From: Antedon mediterranea
Lineage: Eukaryota; Echinodermata; Crinoidea; Comatulida; Antedonidae
Assembly: GCF_964355755.1 (NCBI RefSeq)
Contig: NC_092679.1
Location: forward strand, 12,638,932-12,702,931
Reading direction: 5' to 3'
Length of the DNA: 64,000 bases
Positions within the stretch are counted from its first letter, which is position 1. Each line of letters begins with the position of its first letter. This document shows positions 36,780 to 49,400 of this stretch, one piece after another. Under the pieces are notes generated by a model. It was not told where the DNA came from and did not search any database. It worked only from the letters and a program-made list of their open reading frames with translations. Made by a program: the position numbers and the translations under genes.

Positions 36780-37108
36780 GTATTTTCTGAAAAATGTTAT
36801 ATGAACTGTGTAGTAGGCCCTAACCTACTAGTAGGCTAGTACAGTGTAAATTCTTTTCCTAGGGCCTAGCTAGTAGTAGTAGGCTAGTCCTAGGTCAATA
36901 ATATTATTATCATTCTGTTACATTCCCCCACCTAGGCGAAAAGCAAACTAAAAAAAAGTTTTTGTATTCGTAAGCAAACTTGTCTGCGTTACTTGTTCTT
37001 GCGTCCTAAGAAGTTGAAAGGAACAAATGTTATAGTTCCTTTCAATTTCTTACAGTTCTCTTCTTATACTATAGTTCTTGATTGAGCAAAACTAAAATTA
37101 CTGTAGTT
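36780..37108. other. Gap before the SDCCAG8-proximal MITE
   Basis: TAGGCCTA/CTAGTAGG low-complexity DNA (36810-36900) and plain AT-rich sequence. No exon recognised, although the missing 5' exon of SDCCAG8 must lie somewhere upstream. Confidence 0.4.
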
Positions 37109-37387
37109 ATGCACTTGTCAATTGTATGACCCACTATACGACCCCCGGGAGAGGTGCGTCATTTGTCCGGGTGCGTCAAAAATGTGACTTACCTTTAGGT
37201 GACCATGACGCACCCATTTTGACGCACTGTGATCATGTTGTTTATGATATGGTGGGTGGTAAAGTGACGGACATTGACACACCTTGTTCATTGATGTGAC
37301 GTACCATCTAGGGTTTTTTGACGCACCCCTGCATCAGTAATTATTTGTAAATGACGCACCCATGGGTCATACAATTGACAAGTGCAT
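37109..37387. mobile_element. 279-bp MITE with 25-bp perfect TIRs
   Basis: ATGCACTTGTCAATTGTATG-ACCCA at the left is exactly mirrored at the right end. Inside are repeated gacgcaccc/gggtgcgtc blocks. It ends 94 bp before the first recognised SDCCAG8 exon. Confidence 0.8.
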
Positions 37388-37481
37388 TATTTAGCGAAAA
37401 GATGTTTTATAGTAATTAAAATGTTTATTATCTATTTTTATTTTAAACTTCTTAAAAATGTGACCTTTGTTTTTGCAAAAG

Positions 37482-40400
37482 AGCGAGCTCATGGGTCTTT
37501 GGATAATCTGACCCAAGCATTTAGACTACCACATCCTGACCGCAGTCCAAAGAGGTCACCAGGTCATTCAGTAAACTTTCAAGGTCACTCTGAACTGAGG
37601 TCACACAACAGTATAGATTATGGCAGTGCTGCACACCGCTTGAAATTTTTACTGAAAGAAGAAGAGAGAAAGCTACATCCAAATACAGATTACAAATTAG
37701 CAAGTTTCCCTGGCAGCACTAGTATCAGGAACCAGCCTTTACAAATGGTCAGTTTTTAATTACATCTTACCCTTCTAACCTATTGAGGGCTCAATACTCC
37801 ATGTCTCAACATAGTGCCACCTATTGGCTCTATTCTATTCCACAAAGTCTTTTGAATAGTTTCATGTTTCTTGACGAAAAGGAGATTCTTTTGTTATCGG
37901 TTGTTTTGTAAAAAACAAATAATTAGGTGCACATTCGACAGTGCCAATAAATAGCAACAATTCAGTAAGCATGGTTAACATAAAACGTTAATGTGTATTT
38001 GATTTATTTCTAATTAATGTAGCGTGACCTATCTTCACCATCTATATCACATCATGATATGCGAAATCCTGACACATTGCCGACATCTGATCAGCTCGTT
38101 CCTTTAATTAAAAACCAGAGTTCCTACATCCAGCAGTTGGAAGGTGATCTCAAATTTTGTAAGGTAAAGTATATCTGTTTGATTGTTTACTAATATTTAG
38201 TTTTATAAATTTAAAGAGTAGCTCCAGATTAACTAAATCCCCTTCCTAACAGAACACGATTCCAGTAATATACTCCCAGCCATGCTGTGTGAACGATCAT
38301 AGATATATTTCTCTATCTTGATGTGTGAGAGCATGATGTTCTGCAGTTAATTTGAACGTTGTTCAGCCAAGTGTATCAAGTAAACGGTGTATAGTAAAAT
38401 AGATTTTTTTACAGCCCTTTCATACTATAAAATGGTGTATGCAGGTTATATTCTGGTAAAGACAGATTTTTTGTAAATGGAATGGACGATTTCGTTTTAA
38501 GGACTGCTCAAGTGATGTAATAAATAATAATTTAATTATTTACTGAAATCTTTGTTATCTTGCTTGATACTTCAGGAAGAAATGCTTGTTCTAAAAGACA
38601 AAACCGACAATGTTTTATCTGAAAATGTTAAATTACATGAAGAACTTAAGACTAACATGGTACAGCTTGCATTGGAACTTCAACAATTTCCGCAGGTAGA
38701 AAAGAATTAATTGCATACTTGTATCAAAAGAAACACATCGAAATACACATATCAAATATTACATTTTTAGAAATTCTTGGTTTTTAACATGTACACGTCT
38801 TCCTAGACTGATTCAAATATTAAAACGCATATGAAAAGTATCAACATATTTTATTATTATTAAATCGAAACACAGTCTAGTAAAAAGTTGGTATAAAACT
38901 AATTGCCAAAATTTGATTTTATGCTCTGCAGTTAGTTTGGCCGAAAAAAGGTTTAGAGTGTTGACATTTTGTGTTGATGGTATATATATTAAAAGTTTCC
39001 CAAACAGGCATATACGAATGTGTTTAAACAGATGATTAATTTGTTTTATGTTTTTGTTTTCTTGCTAAAATTAGGAGGCAGAAGATAAGTTATTTAAAGG
39101 AAGTAAACCAGATGCTAACAAAATCGATCCAGAACAACCAATGAACAAAGACCTTTATGCTAAATGGGAGCAGGAACTGGTACAGTTTTTATTACTTCTA
39201 GTAGTATTATGACAATAATCACCCCTAATGAACTCTACTATTGTGGGGTGGAGAGGAAAATGTTACTTAGCCTATATAAATTAGGATTCCTAATGTTTCT
39301 ATTTATAGGCTAAGAGTCCATTATTGCTGGTTATTGTCTAGTATATATATTAGCTCATAGGTAATTTGGCTTTGTATATCTCTGTATATTTAATATGGTA
39401 CAAATTAAAGAAACTATAAAATATTATTACTATCGCAGCCGAAGGAGCTGAATTGGAGTACATTCAAACTAAACTACATCAACAAAGTTACGAATTCGAA
39501 AGGAGAATATACAAAAAACGCAGCCCGATTAAAAATTCATATACAAAAATGGTCTCTTAGGATAAAAAATTAATTTTATTTAATGACTGAATATTAAGTG
39601 GGATAATGCATGTGGAGTTGTGTACTGTATCTTGTTTTTATATTTATCATTGCTCAGATTATTTAGCATGTCATAACTTGAGTTTATCTTTATAGGAACA
39701 AGTGAAACAGTTTCATGAAGCCAAGACCAAACGTTTAGAATCACAACTAACATACACTAAGTGAGTTTGTAACATTTTGTCCTAGTCTTACCATAGAGTA
39801 TTACGATGTGACGTCACAACGACAGAGGGCGCTGCATGGTTGCTAGCCAACCAAAAAATGCGTTCAACGCTACTATGTTGATAAACTGTATACTGTAGAT
39901 CTGTATTTCTATCAAATTATGTATCTTAGCTTGATTTTTTTAAACTTAAACTGTAGTTGAAGAATAAATAGATTATTAAAAACAAATATTTAGTGATCTT
40001 TTGAAATTTTAGTTTGTTTTTATTGAAAATTATTAAGTTTTAAAATGACTACTTCAATAACCCTTTTCCAAACCATTGGTGACCTGGAATCACTCAGGCC
40101 GGTTGAACGCATTTTTTGGTTGGCTAGCAACCACGCACCTACCGTCGTGACTTCAGCACCGTGATACTCTATGTAGAGTACTTGGTACTGCCATGCTTGA
40201 TTCCTTTGTCCGATATCTTTATTCAAACCTTTTCTCTTTTGCTAAAGTCCTGATAAACATGAAAAATGAAGATTAGTAAAATCAGATTTTGAATGGGCCG
40301 TTTAGCAGTTTTAATAAAGATATTCACTTCTGTAGAAAAATAAACAACAAAGTGATTATTTCACTTATATAAAAAGACAAAAGAATTAATTTTAAGCAGT

Positions 40401-43400
40401 TTTATTATTATATGACATTGAAATGTCATATTCAAAAAAGAAATTTAAACAAATTTGTTTAGTGGACAATACATCTCTAATTATTGTATTAATTAAATGA
40501 AAAATTACTGAAAAATGTCAATGCTGTTAGTATTAGTGGCTGGATTTCAATGCAGATACAAATAAAATCAGTAAAAAAACTAAATAAAAACAATATAAAG
40601 TAAAACAGCAAAAAGAAATTACAGAGATTTTGGGTAACAAGTGATGTTTAATGCTAAATTTTAATGTTCACTGATTAATATATTTTTCTACCTTTTGTGC
40701 CAAGTCAAATAGATGATGAAATGTTTTCCACTACCCCAAAAAGTTGGTCTACAATATTGTCTGTTTCACAATGGGTATAGGTCTGCCATGTTGTATCGCT
40801 TGAGATATAATATGGAACTATAAATCCATTTATTTGTATGCACACACACCAAGTTTCAAATAAATACGCCCTCATCTTCAGTATATCTGAAGAGATACTT
40901 TTACATATATAAATTTTATTTTATTTTATTCAAACTCATTCCACAGCGGGAAACCTGCCCCTTACAGAATGGAATAAACTATACCATATAAAAATATATA
41001 TAAATCTTAAAATCTAACAATACAAAATTATACAATTTTACTAATTTTATTACCAAAAAAATGCTACAGACACAGAACAATAATTCTAAATATATTTATT
41101 CATAGCCTATTTTGATGATTTGGTTTCTCACTCCTGTGGACGATCGAAGTACAGTCAACTCTCCCAATACCGGACTCTCCCAAAACCGGAATTCACGAAA
41201 AACCGGACTTTTTTGGAGGGCCCAATTTGTCCCTATTCTAAATGTACTGTAATTTATTATGAAAACCGGAATACCCAATTCCGGAATCCGGACAAATTAT
41301 GAAGTACAAAATACGAAAATTAGCGTCTGAAAACCGGACTGACGGTTAAAAAACTCCAAATATTTACGAAAACAACGTAACATCGTCGTCGCTGACTCGG
41401 ATTCACTACATTCACAATGTACAAAGCTTTTAATCATACCCTCACCATGCATGAAGTGCGCGACGTTTCGCGGTACGATCAAATAATGTTGCCATGGAGC
41501 ACTACACTGTGATTGACAGGTCAGTTCATTGTTAACCCACGAGGCGGCAATTGCTTTGTTGCGTATCGAACTGCGGTGGGCTTTTTCACATCGAAGCGCT
41601 ATGTCTTAATGTCTATTGTTTTTAGCAGGGAGTTGTTAACAACTCCCTGTTTTTTAGCATATGAATTGTTTTTTAATAAAGTTAAATTTACATTCCTGTG
41701 TCTTTGTTTTGTTTAAATTATTGTTAAATTCACAATTGCAATAGGACTTTAAAAAGGAATGTTTCACTAAAAACGGGATCGACTAAAAATGTGCATCATT
41801 ATAAATTTGGAAATCATTATGGCAAAACGTAAACGGAATGAACTTGACTTAACTTGTGTTAATAAACTTTGAAATGTTACCAATTAATTATTGTGTCATT
41901 ATTGCTTGGCTCGTTTACCTAATCAATTTTCATCATTGCTATCAAATTACGTCAAAATAAAGGAGCTTAAAAAACATGTGGTCTAGGTGTGGGCTTTTTA
42001 TTTGATTATGACACCTCTGCACATGCGCATCAATCAAAGCCCTTCACCCATGCTGCTGCTGCTAGCTAGCTCACGAAAAACAATAAACAGACCGAAATTA
42101 TGTTCACCGTACGTACGTACGTACGTAGGCCTTTTTGCCGTTAAAAACACATTGAGAAACAATAATTTACTATTGTAACATGTTTTATTGGTACAGTAAA
42201 TAATGTAACTTTTAAAAAAGGTAAGTTGAATTACTGTAGCTTAATATTAATAAAGTAGGCCTAGGCCTATCAGTATTTATTTAATTAAAACTAGATTGAC
42301 ACAATCATAGCCTAGCCTAGGCCTTCCCTATGCTAGGAGACCGTACCGGGCAGCATTCGGTGACAACGTGATGACTTTAAAAATATGTTTTCAGGAAACC
42401 GGACTTTCGAAAAACCGGAAAATATATGCCCGCCCAAGGGTGTCCGGTATTGGGAGAGTTGACTGTATAGTGATCAAAACATCGAGAAACCCAAACATTT
42501 CTTCTCCGAACTAAATATATGTGGTGTATAGATGACAAATTTCGTTTTTGTAAAAGCACAAGTTAACGGAGTACTTACTCGAACGTTTCGATCTCTATCA
42601 GAGATCCTTCTCTAGATCTAGAGATCGAAACGTTCGAGTAAGTACTCCGTTAACTTGTGCTTTTACAAAAACGAAATTTGTCATCTATACAAAATCGAAG
42701 CTAAATGAAATTCTTTCAAGATATATGTGGTGTATTTCAAACTTTACATCAAGGTTTTTTTATTTGCTTCAGAAATGAGTTAAAAAAGCATGAAGAGCTT
42801 TGTGATGATTTAAGAAGTAAACTACGCATGTCAGAATCTCTAAGTCTTCTGGGTAAAGATGACACTCCTAAAAATGAAGGAATGTGTATACGATGTGCCC
42901 AACATGAAGCGGTCCTCGCTAGTACGCATATGGATAATAAAAGCAAAATACTGGATTCTTTAACACGGTAACTAATTACTTATTAATAGTATTGGTGCAA
43001 AAACAGTTCCAATATAATAATGTTCGCATATAATACATTTTTATGAAACTTCTGAATGTTTTTCAACAGCCTTAAGGCCACAGTTTTGATCTGAATCTCA
43101 CCAAAGCATAATTTTGAAGTTGAAAGGAGGTCACAAACCCAGAAATACTATTTATATTTACTGCCTACAGGTCATACTTTTGATCCATATCTTGCCACAA
43201 TGATCCAGCATCTATTGGTAGTTTACTTTTTAATGGGAATGTTCAAAGTTGATAGTAACAATCCACAACAAAATATTGTTTAGAATAATATTAACGTTAA
43301 CAGCAAGATTTGAACCAGGGTTTCAACTATAGAAATTCACTTGTTAGGCAGTGCAATTAAGACTAATTGTTTTAGGAGAGATTTATGTAGGAAAATTATA

Positions 43401-46400
43401 CTGTAGTACTTTCCCCCTCTAGCTTGTAGACTTTCCCCCTGTATTCTTCAATTTTTGTTTATTTTTTATTTATTAGAGAACGTGATGATCTGATGGATGT
43501 TGTAACCACAATGAAATCAAACATGGTAGAAATGAAACAGAAAGAGGCTGAAGCATACACACAAGTTAAACACAGTTTAGACATGTTACAGGAAGCTCAA
43601 CTGGAAAAGACACAGGTAAGGAAACTGATAGTTAACTTATAAAGCTCTGTCTACACTATCAAACTATTCATTGCGGAGTTTGATGTGAAAGGGTATAATA
43701 CAGCCAAAAAGAGATACTCTATAAATCATGTTAAGATGAGATCATTCTTTATCACAAAAGTAAAAAAGAAATATTTCTTACAAAACTCAGCTCGACTTTC
43801 TGACGTAACATTGTTAAATATTTGTCTTCCTTCATTAAATGGTGCTTTTAATGATATTCTTTTTAATAAATTAAGAAATAACGTCTTGAAGACTATACTG
43901 CATACATATTATCAGCAGATATTTTCATAGACTCTTCTCGTAGACATGCTTTGGAGTGTTCACATGCCCAGTCCAAATTCTGCATAATAGAGTTTCCTAA
44001 TGCTTCCATTCTCTGCACCATAACTTAAAAAGATGTATTGTCCCTTGAAACACAAAAAAATGAAGGTCAAAATATTCTAAATTTAAAGTGGTCATATCAA
44101 AGTAATATTGAAGTTATTCACTTTAAGTCGAAAATTTGAGCCAAAAACAACAAGTTTACTTAATTAACAGGTAAATTAGTTTGATTACATTTCATCTGGA
44201 AAATTGTCACGAGCGAAAGTAAACAAAGATTTCAAACCATGATTACGCATTATGCATATGCTAAATTAGGATTGTTTACAACTCGTCACGGTTAAGAAGG
44301 GATTTTCACACAGATCATGAGGAAGTTTTATGATTATGCATACAGAGTAGCCAAACAAGCGCGTTTCATTATGGGATATGTTTTGATTGAAAACTTTGAC
44401 TGGAAGTCAAAGTTATTTTTTTAACAAAAAAACATTTTGTTTTTTTTTTCGAAAAATTTTTGGTGATAGTTAATAACTATTATGATACTTCAAAATGACC
44501 CACATTTTTTCGAAATCTTTTATTTTTTATTTTTTTGGAATTAGTCAAAGGGACAATACATCTTTAAATGTGCAGCGTGAAAATGCATGTAATCTTTCTC
44601 TTTATATAAAATTGAATGGTTACCAATGAAATATGAGAGTAGAAGTAAATCTGGTAGAATAATAATAATTATTTAAATAAATAAATTTATTTTGTTAAAA
44701 CAAAATCAAAACTACTGAGCAAGCTGTATGTAATAACATATTTTTTTAGGCATTAGTTCAAAGGGAACAATTGGCTGATGATGTGAGGAACAGTGAGCAG
44801 CGAATGACTGATTTAGTAGCTGATCAACAAAACCGTTTGATGACTGAAAGAGAACTTGTAAGGAGGGAGTATGAACAACAATTGGAACAGCTTCAACAAC
44901 AGGTATACTAGTGAATTAGAATGCCAAACAATACAAATACATACATACATTGTTATTCATTCTAAAGTAAAACAATGATAAAAGTACAAACGCAACTGAT
45001 TTCCACTCTAAATGAAACATAATAATTATGTTATAACAAAGTATTGTTATTAAATTGTTAATCAAACATTATCTCCACATTTTTCAGTTCATATTTATTT
45101 TTTAATCACATTTTCTTGTAATTTTAAGAAATTGAACTTGTTTTCAATCACATTTTCTTGTAATTTTAAGAGATTGAACTGTTTTCAATCACATTTTCTT
45201 GTAATTTTAAGAGATTGAACTTGTTTTCAATCACATTTTCTTGTAATTTTAAGAGATCGAACTTGTTTTCAATCACATTTTCTTGTAATTTTAAGAGATT
45301 GAACTTGTTTTCAATCACATTTTCTTGTAATTTTAAGAGATTGAACTTGTTTTCAATCACATTTTCTTGTAATTTTAAGAGATTGAACTTGTTTTCAATC
45401 ACATTTTCTTGTAATTTTAAGAGATTGAACTTGTTTTCAATCACATTTTCTTGTAATTTTAAGAGATTGAACTTGTTTTCAATCACATTTTCTTGTAATT
45501 TTAAGAGATTGAACTTGTTTTCAATCACATTTTCTTGTAATTTTAAGAGATTGAACTTGTTTTCAATCACATTTTCTTGTAATTTTAAGAGATTGAACAT
45601 GTTTTCAATCATATTTTCTTATTATTTTCAGATTGCTCAGGGAGTACAGGAAAATGCTGCAATACAGAACCAAATAGAGAAAGTAACAAGAGAGAAAGTG
45701 GCCTTAACAAATGAGTTAGAACAAGCCAAATCACAGATCATGCAACATTCCGTTTATATTACGCAGGTACGTTTCTGGATTTTGCGGATAAACTCAATTG
45801 GTACCATGTTTTACCCAAAAAAAAAAAAGCAATTGTGTGCATACTATGTAATCATTACCTCTTTGATAACTAAAACGACCCAGCAGATATTCTACTGATA
45901 TTTGGCTTGGAAATCACGTCAAGTTTGGGGGGTGGGCTTATACCCGAGGATCCAAAAATGCAGATCGTCAAAAACAGCACATGTACACTGTGTATTCCAC
46001 CATGCGAGCGAGCGCCCTCACGTGTACGACGTTGCCTCTAAATACACGAGGTGTAGAGTGTCGGAAAATTAAGCTTATAGTTCGTGTAATTTATCGTAGA
46101 ATATCTTATTTTAAACATCAATTGAACAAGAATTTATCAAGCAGAAAAGCAAGTATACAATGTTCGTTAAATAGAAATGTACCAAAGAAATTTAATAAGC
46201 TTGTTTATGGCAGCCGATACCAAATAGTGGTTTACCATTTTGGCAACTTGTAGCATCATGTGTGAAGCGATCTTCAACCGCTATGGAGTGTAAACAAAAC
46301 AGGACCGCTAGGCCTCATATGGCCTAGCGTATATTAGCCTAGCTTGGTTATGATCAAAGGTAGGTGTATTCGGTGTATGGACGTCGCCAAATACAAAATA

Positions 46401-49400
46401 ATGTATTACGACACACACTGTAGATCTTCGAATTAATGGGTGGGCTTATACCCGAGTGCCTCATTTTTCATGAAAATTAGTCAAAAGTCGGGGGTGGGCT
46501 TATACCCGAGTATGGGCTTATACCCGCGTCAGTACGGTATATATATAATAATGACGTTATCCAAATTCCTTCACTTGCACTGATGAAGGGCTAGTGTTGC
46601 CCGAATGCTCTGCTAACTTTTCTGGCTGTTTTACTTATCGTTTTGATTTAGCTTTTCTCTTTTTTTTCAGTAATTTGCCTTTGGATTTATATATATAATA
46701 ACAAATATTGCCTTTTTATTGGTGAAATATAAGATTTGATATCCCCTTGGAATTGATATTTTTCTCTCAGGATTTAATTTCCCTCAGCTTCACTTCGAGA
46801 GATATAGTCCCTCGAGAAAAATATCATTTCCTTGTGGATGCCAAATCTTATATTTCACCTCTTAGCAAGCGTGTCTACATAATATTATAAATAATCATAA
46901 TCATTCTTGGTTAATAAAGGTAAATCCACAGCAGTTTTAAAAATCATGCTGCAATGTGTTCTTCAAAAAAACAAATGACTACATTCAGAATGGAATGGGT
47001 TTATTTTATAGGCTTCTCATGATGCGAAAGTATCAAGTACTTCATCAACAATACAAAGAGATGAAGCTATAAGACAATTGGACAAACTTAGACAAACTAC
47101 CTCATTAGAAATTCAAGAACTTGTTCAGGTAAGAAAATACTATGAATATTTATTATCAAATGGTTCATTACAAATATAAAGGATGAAGCTGATCATTATT
47201 ATTTGCATATACTTCATTAATAATACAATGCTGTTCATTCCTTTATTTGACAACCATTATATGTTATTGAGGATTCGTACAGTTAAACCTCTGTGAGCGG
47301 CCACCTCTCAGGGATGTCACCAGCTTTTTGGAGTGCCGGTCGGCAAATTTCCCGGGGGCTGGGGGGGGGGGGTATCTCCCCCCGGGGGTTTGTCGTTATT
47401 TTAGCGAAACATAAAGAATTATGAAAATAAATAACAACAAATTGCGTCAGGTCTAGGCCTAACCTTGTACCACCGGGGAGTCGCCGTTATTATTCGCGAA
47501 AACAAAAAAACGCTTACGAAATGAATAGCAATAGATCGCGTCAGGCTTAGGCCTAGCCTTTGTAGACACTACGACCACTAGGCCTAGCCAAGGAGGCTTA
47601 GATAGATGCCCCAAAATCTGAATTCCACAAAAACAGGCGCTTCCTTATTTAGGCTTAATCCCTAATCAAATACTGTAGATAAATTATTAGCCTAGACCTT
47701 ACTACTTGTTGCTCGATATAATGTTCGTGTTCTTTTGCGCGAGAGTTTTTTAGCGTATTCGCGAATTCCGGATTTTTTGTTTCACAACTGTGCGGCAAGC
47801 ATGTAGTGCATGGCCGGCAAGAACAGACACGTGTTTATGGGTTAACTGAAGTTCAGCAACCTGAAGTTATCCCAGGGACGTGTAATTATTGTACCATGCT
47901 CGGCGATCATAAACAAACGAACTTGCCCGGTCTCACTGAACCATGCGTATGTTTTTTTATTTTTTTTAATAGTTCGTAGAGTACAAAAATGTAAAACTAG
48001 TAACATAATAATAATTAAAGCAGGGTGACAAAACATTCAGCAATTAAAAATGATTTTGTTTGGGTCTATGTAGTTGTACATTTTTAATTACTGCGTACTT
48101 GTTTGTATTTTTAATCTGTGAAAAATAAAATGCTTGAATGGTCGCTACGTGAACTTTAAACTTGTACACTGTGCTGTGTAGCACGTTGTTCGCCATGACT
48201 CACAAGCTGTAACAATGAATACCAGGGCAGGGTAGGCCTGGTATTGTGTTACAAATAAAGTAACGTACGTAACCACGGAAACATTTGCTATAGTCTTTTG
48301 TCTTATCTATATGAGGCTAGCTTGACGATGTGCTAGGTAAAATGTTTTAGTACGAAATTTAGTTAAGCCTAGGCCTAATATAAATATCGTAATGATTAAT
48401 AAATAATAGTGGTGGTCGGCAGCCTGTAAATCCTGGTCGGAAATGTTGAGTGCTGGTCGGGGCCGACCAGCGTGGTGACATCCCTGACCTCTTGTAAGCG
48501 GCCACCTCCTTTAACGGCCGCACTTTCAAAAGCCTGTTTTCCTATTTAATTAGTGCATTGGGTAAGCGGCCACCTCCCGTTTTTTACTAAAAATGAGATT
48601 TTTTGTATGGTAAATTACCTCCTGCAAGTAGCCACCCGACAAAAAAAATACAATTTTTATACTTATTATGCTTTATATATTAGCTTTATTTCGAAGCGGT
48701 TTTAAAAACATTTTTGTGAAGAAACTTCCTGTGTTTTTTAGATGAGATGAGAAAACTACACTAAACTACTAAAACGTGTCTGAAAATCATAAATAATACC
48801 AAACCACCTGATCATAAACAATAAAATACAATTAGTTGGCGAATTTAGAGGCCCGTTGCGTTAAGAACGGCAAAAAATATCGTGCATGGCCAATACAGTA
48901 CATCATTTTGGCCCTCTATCGAAAAAACCTGGTTCCAAGGGTGGCCGCTTACAGGAGGTTCAACTGTAGGTGGTTACTGCATCACAATAAACACAATAAA
49001 CAATTGCATGTTGTTATCTTCTGGCTCTTTCAATGTACGAAAGCGACTATGATGTCATAATGCTTATTACAATTACAGTATAATTAAATAAATAAATGTA
49101 GAAATTTGTTTTATGCTTCAGGAAAAGACTCGTTTAAAATCTGAGTTGGGAGATGTAAAGCGACGTATGGATGAGGCTGAAAAACAAGCTTTATTGAGCA
49201 AAGATGAAAGTATCAAGTTAACAGAGAGATGCAATACAGCAGAACGAGATGTAAGAAATAAACTAATGATATTGTATCTTGTCAAGTCGATTTATTGAAA
49301 GAGAAATTTAGGATAGGTAGAAGAGTGCAATAATGTTTTTTTTACCCAGCGAGCCAGAACCAGAATGTGCTAGCACATTAAAATCAAGCTGTAGTGCCAA

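Noticed and set aside
45166-45898. Long reading frames on both strands (148 and 227 codons) as repeat-protein genes
   Set aside because: They arise from a 42-bp minisatellite whose length is a multiple of three; only the part from 45632 is a real SDCCAG8 exon.
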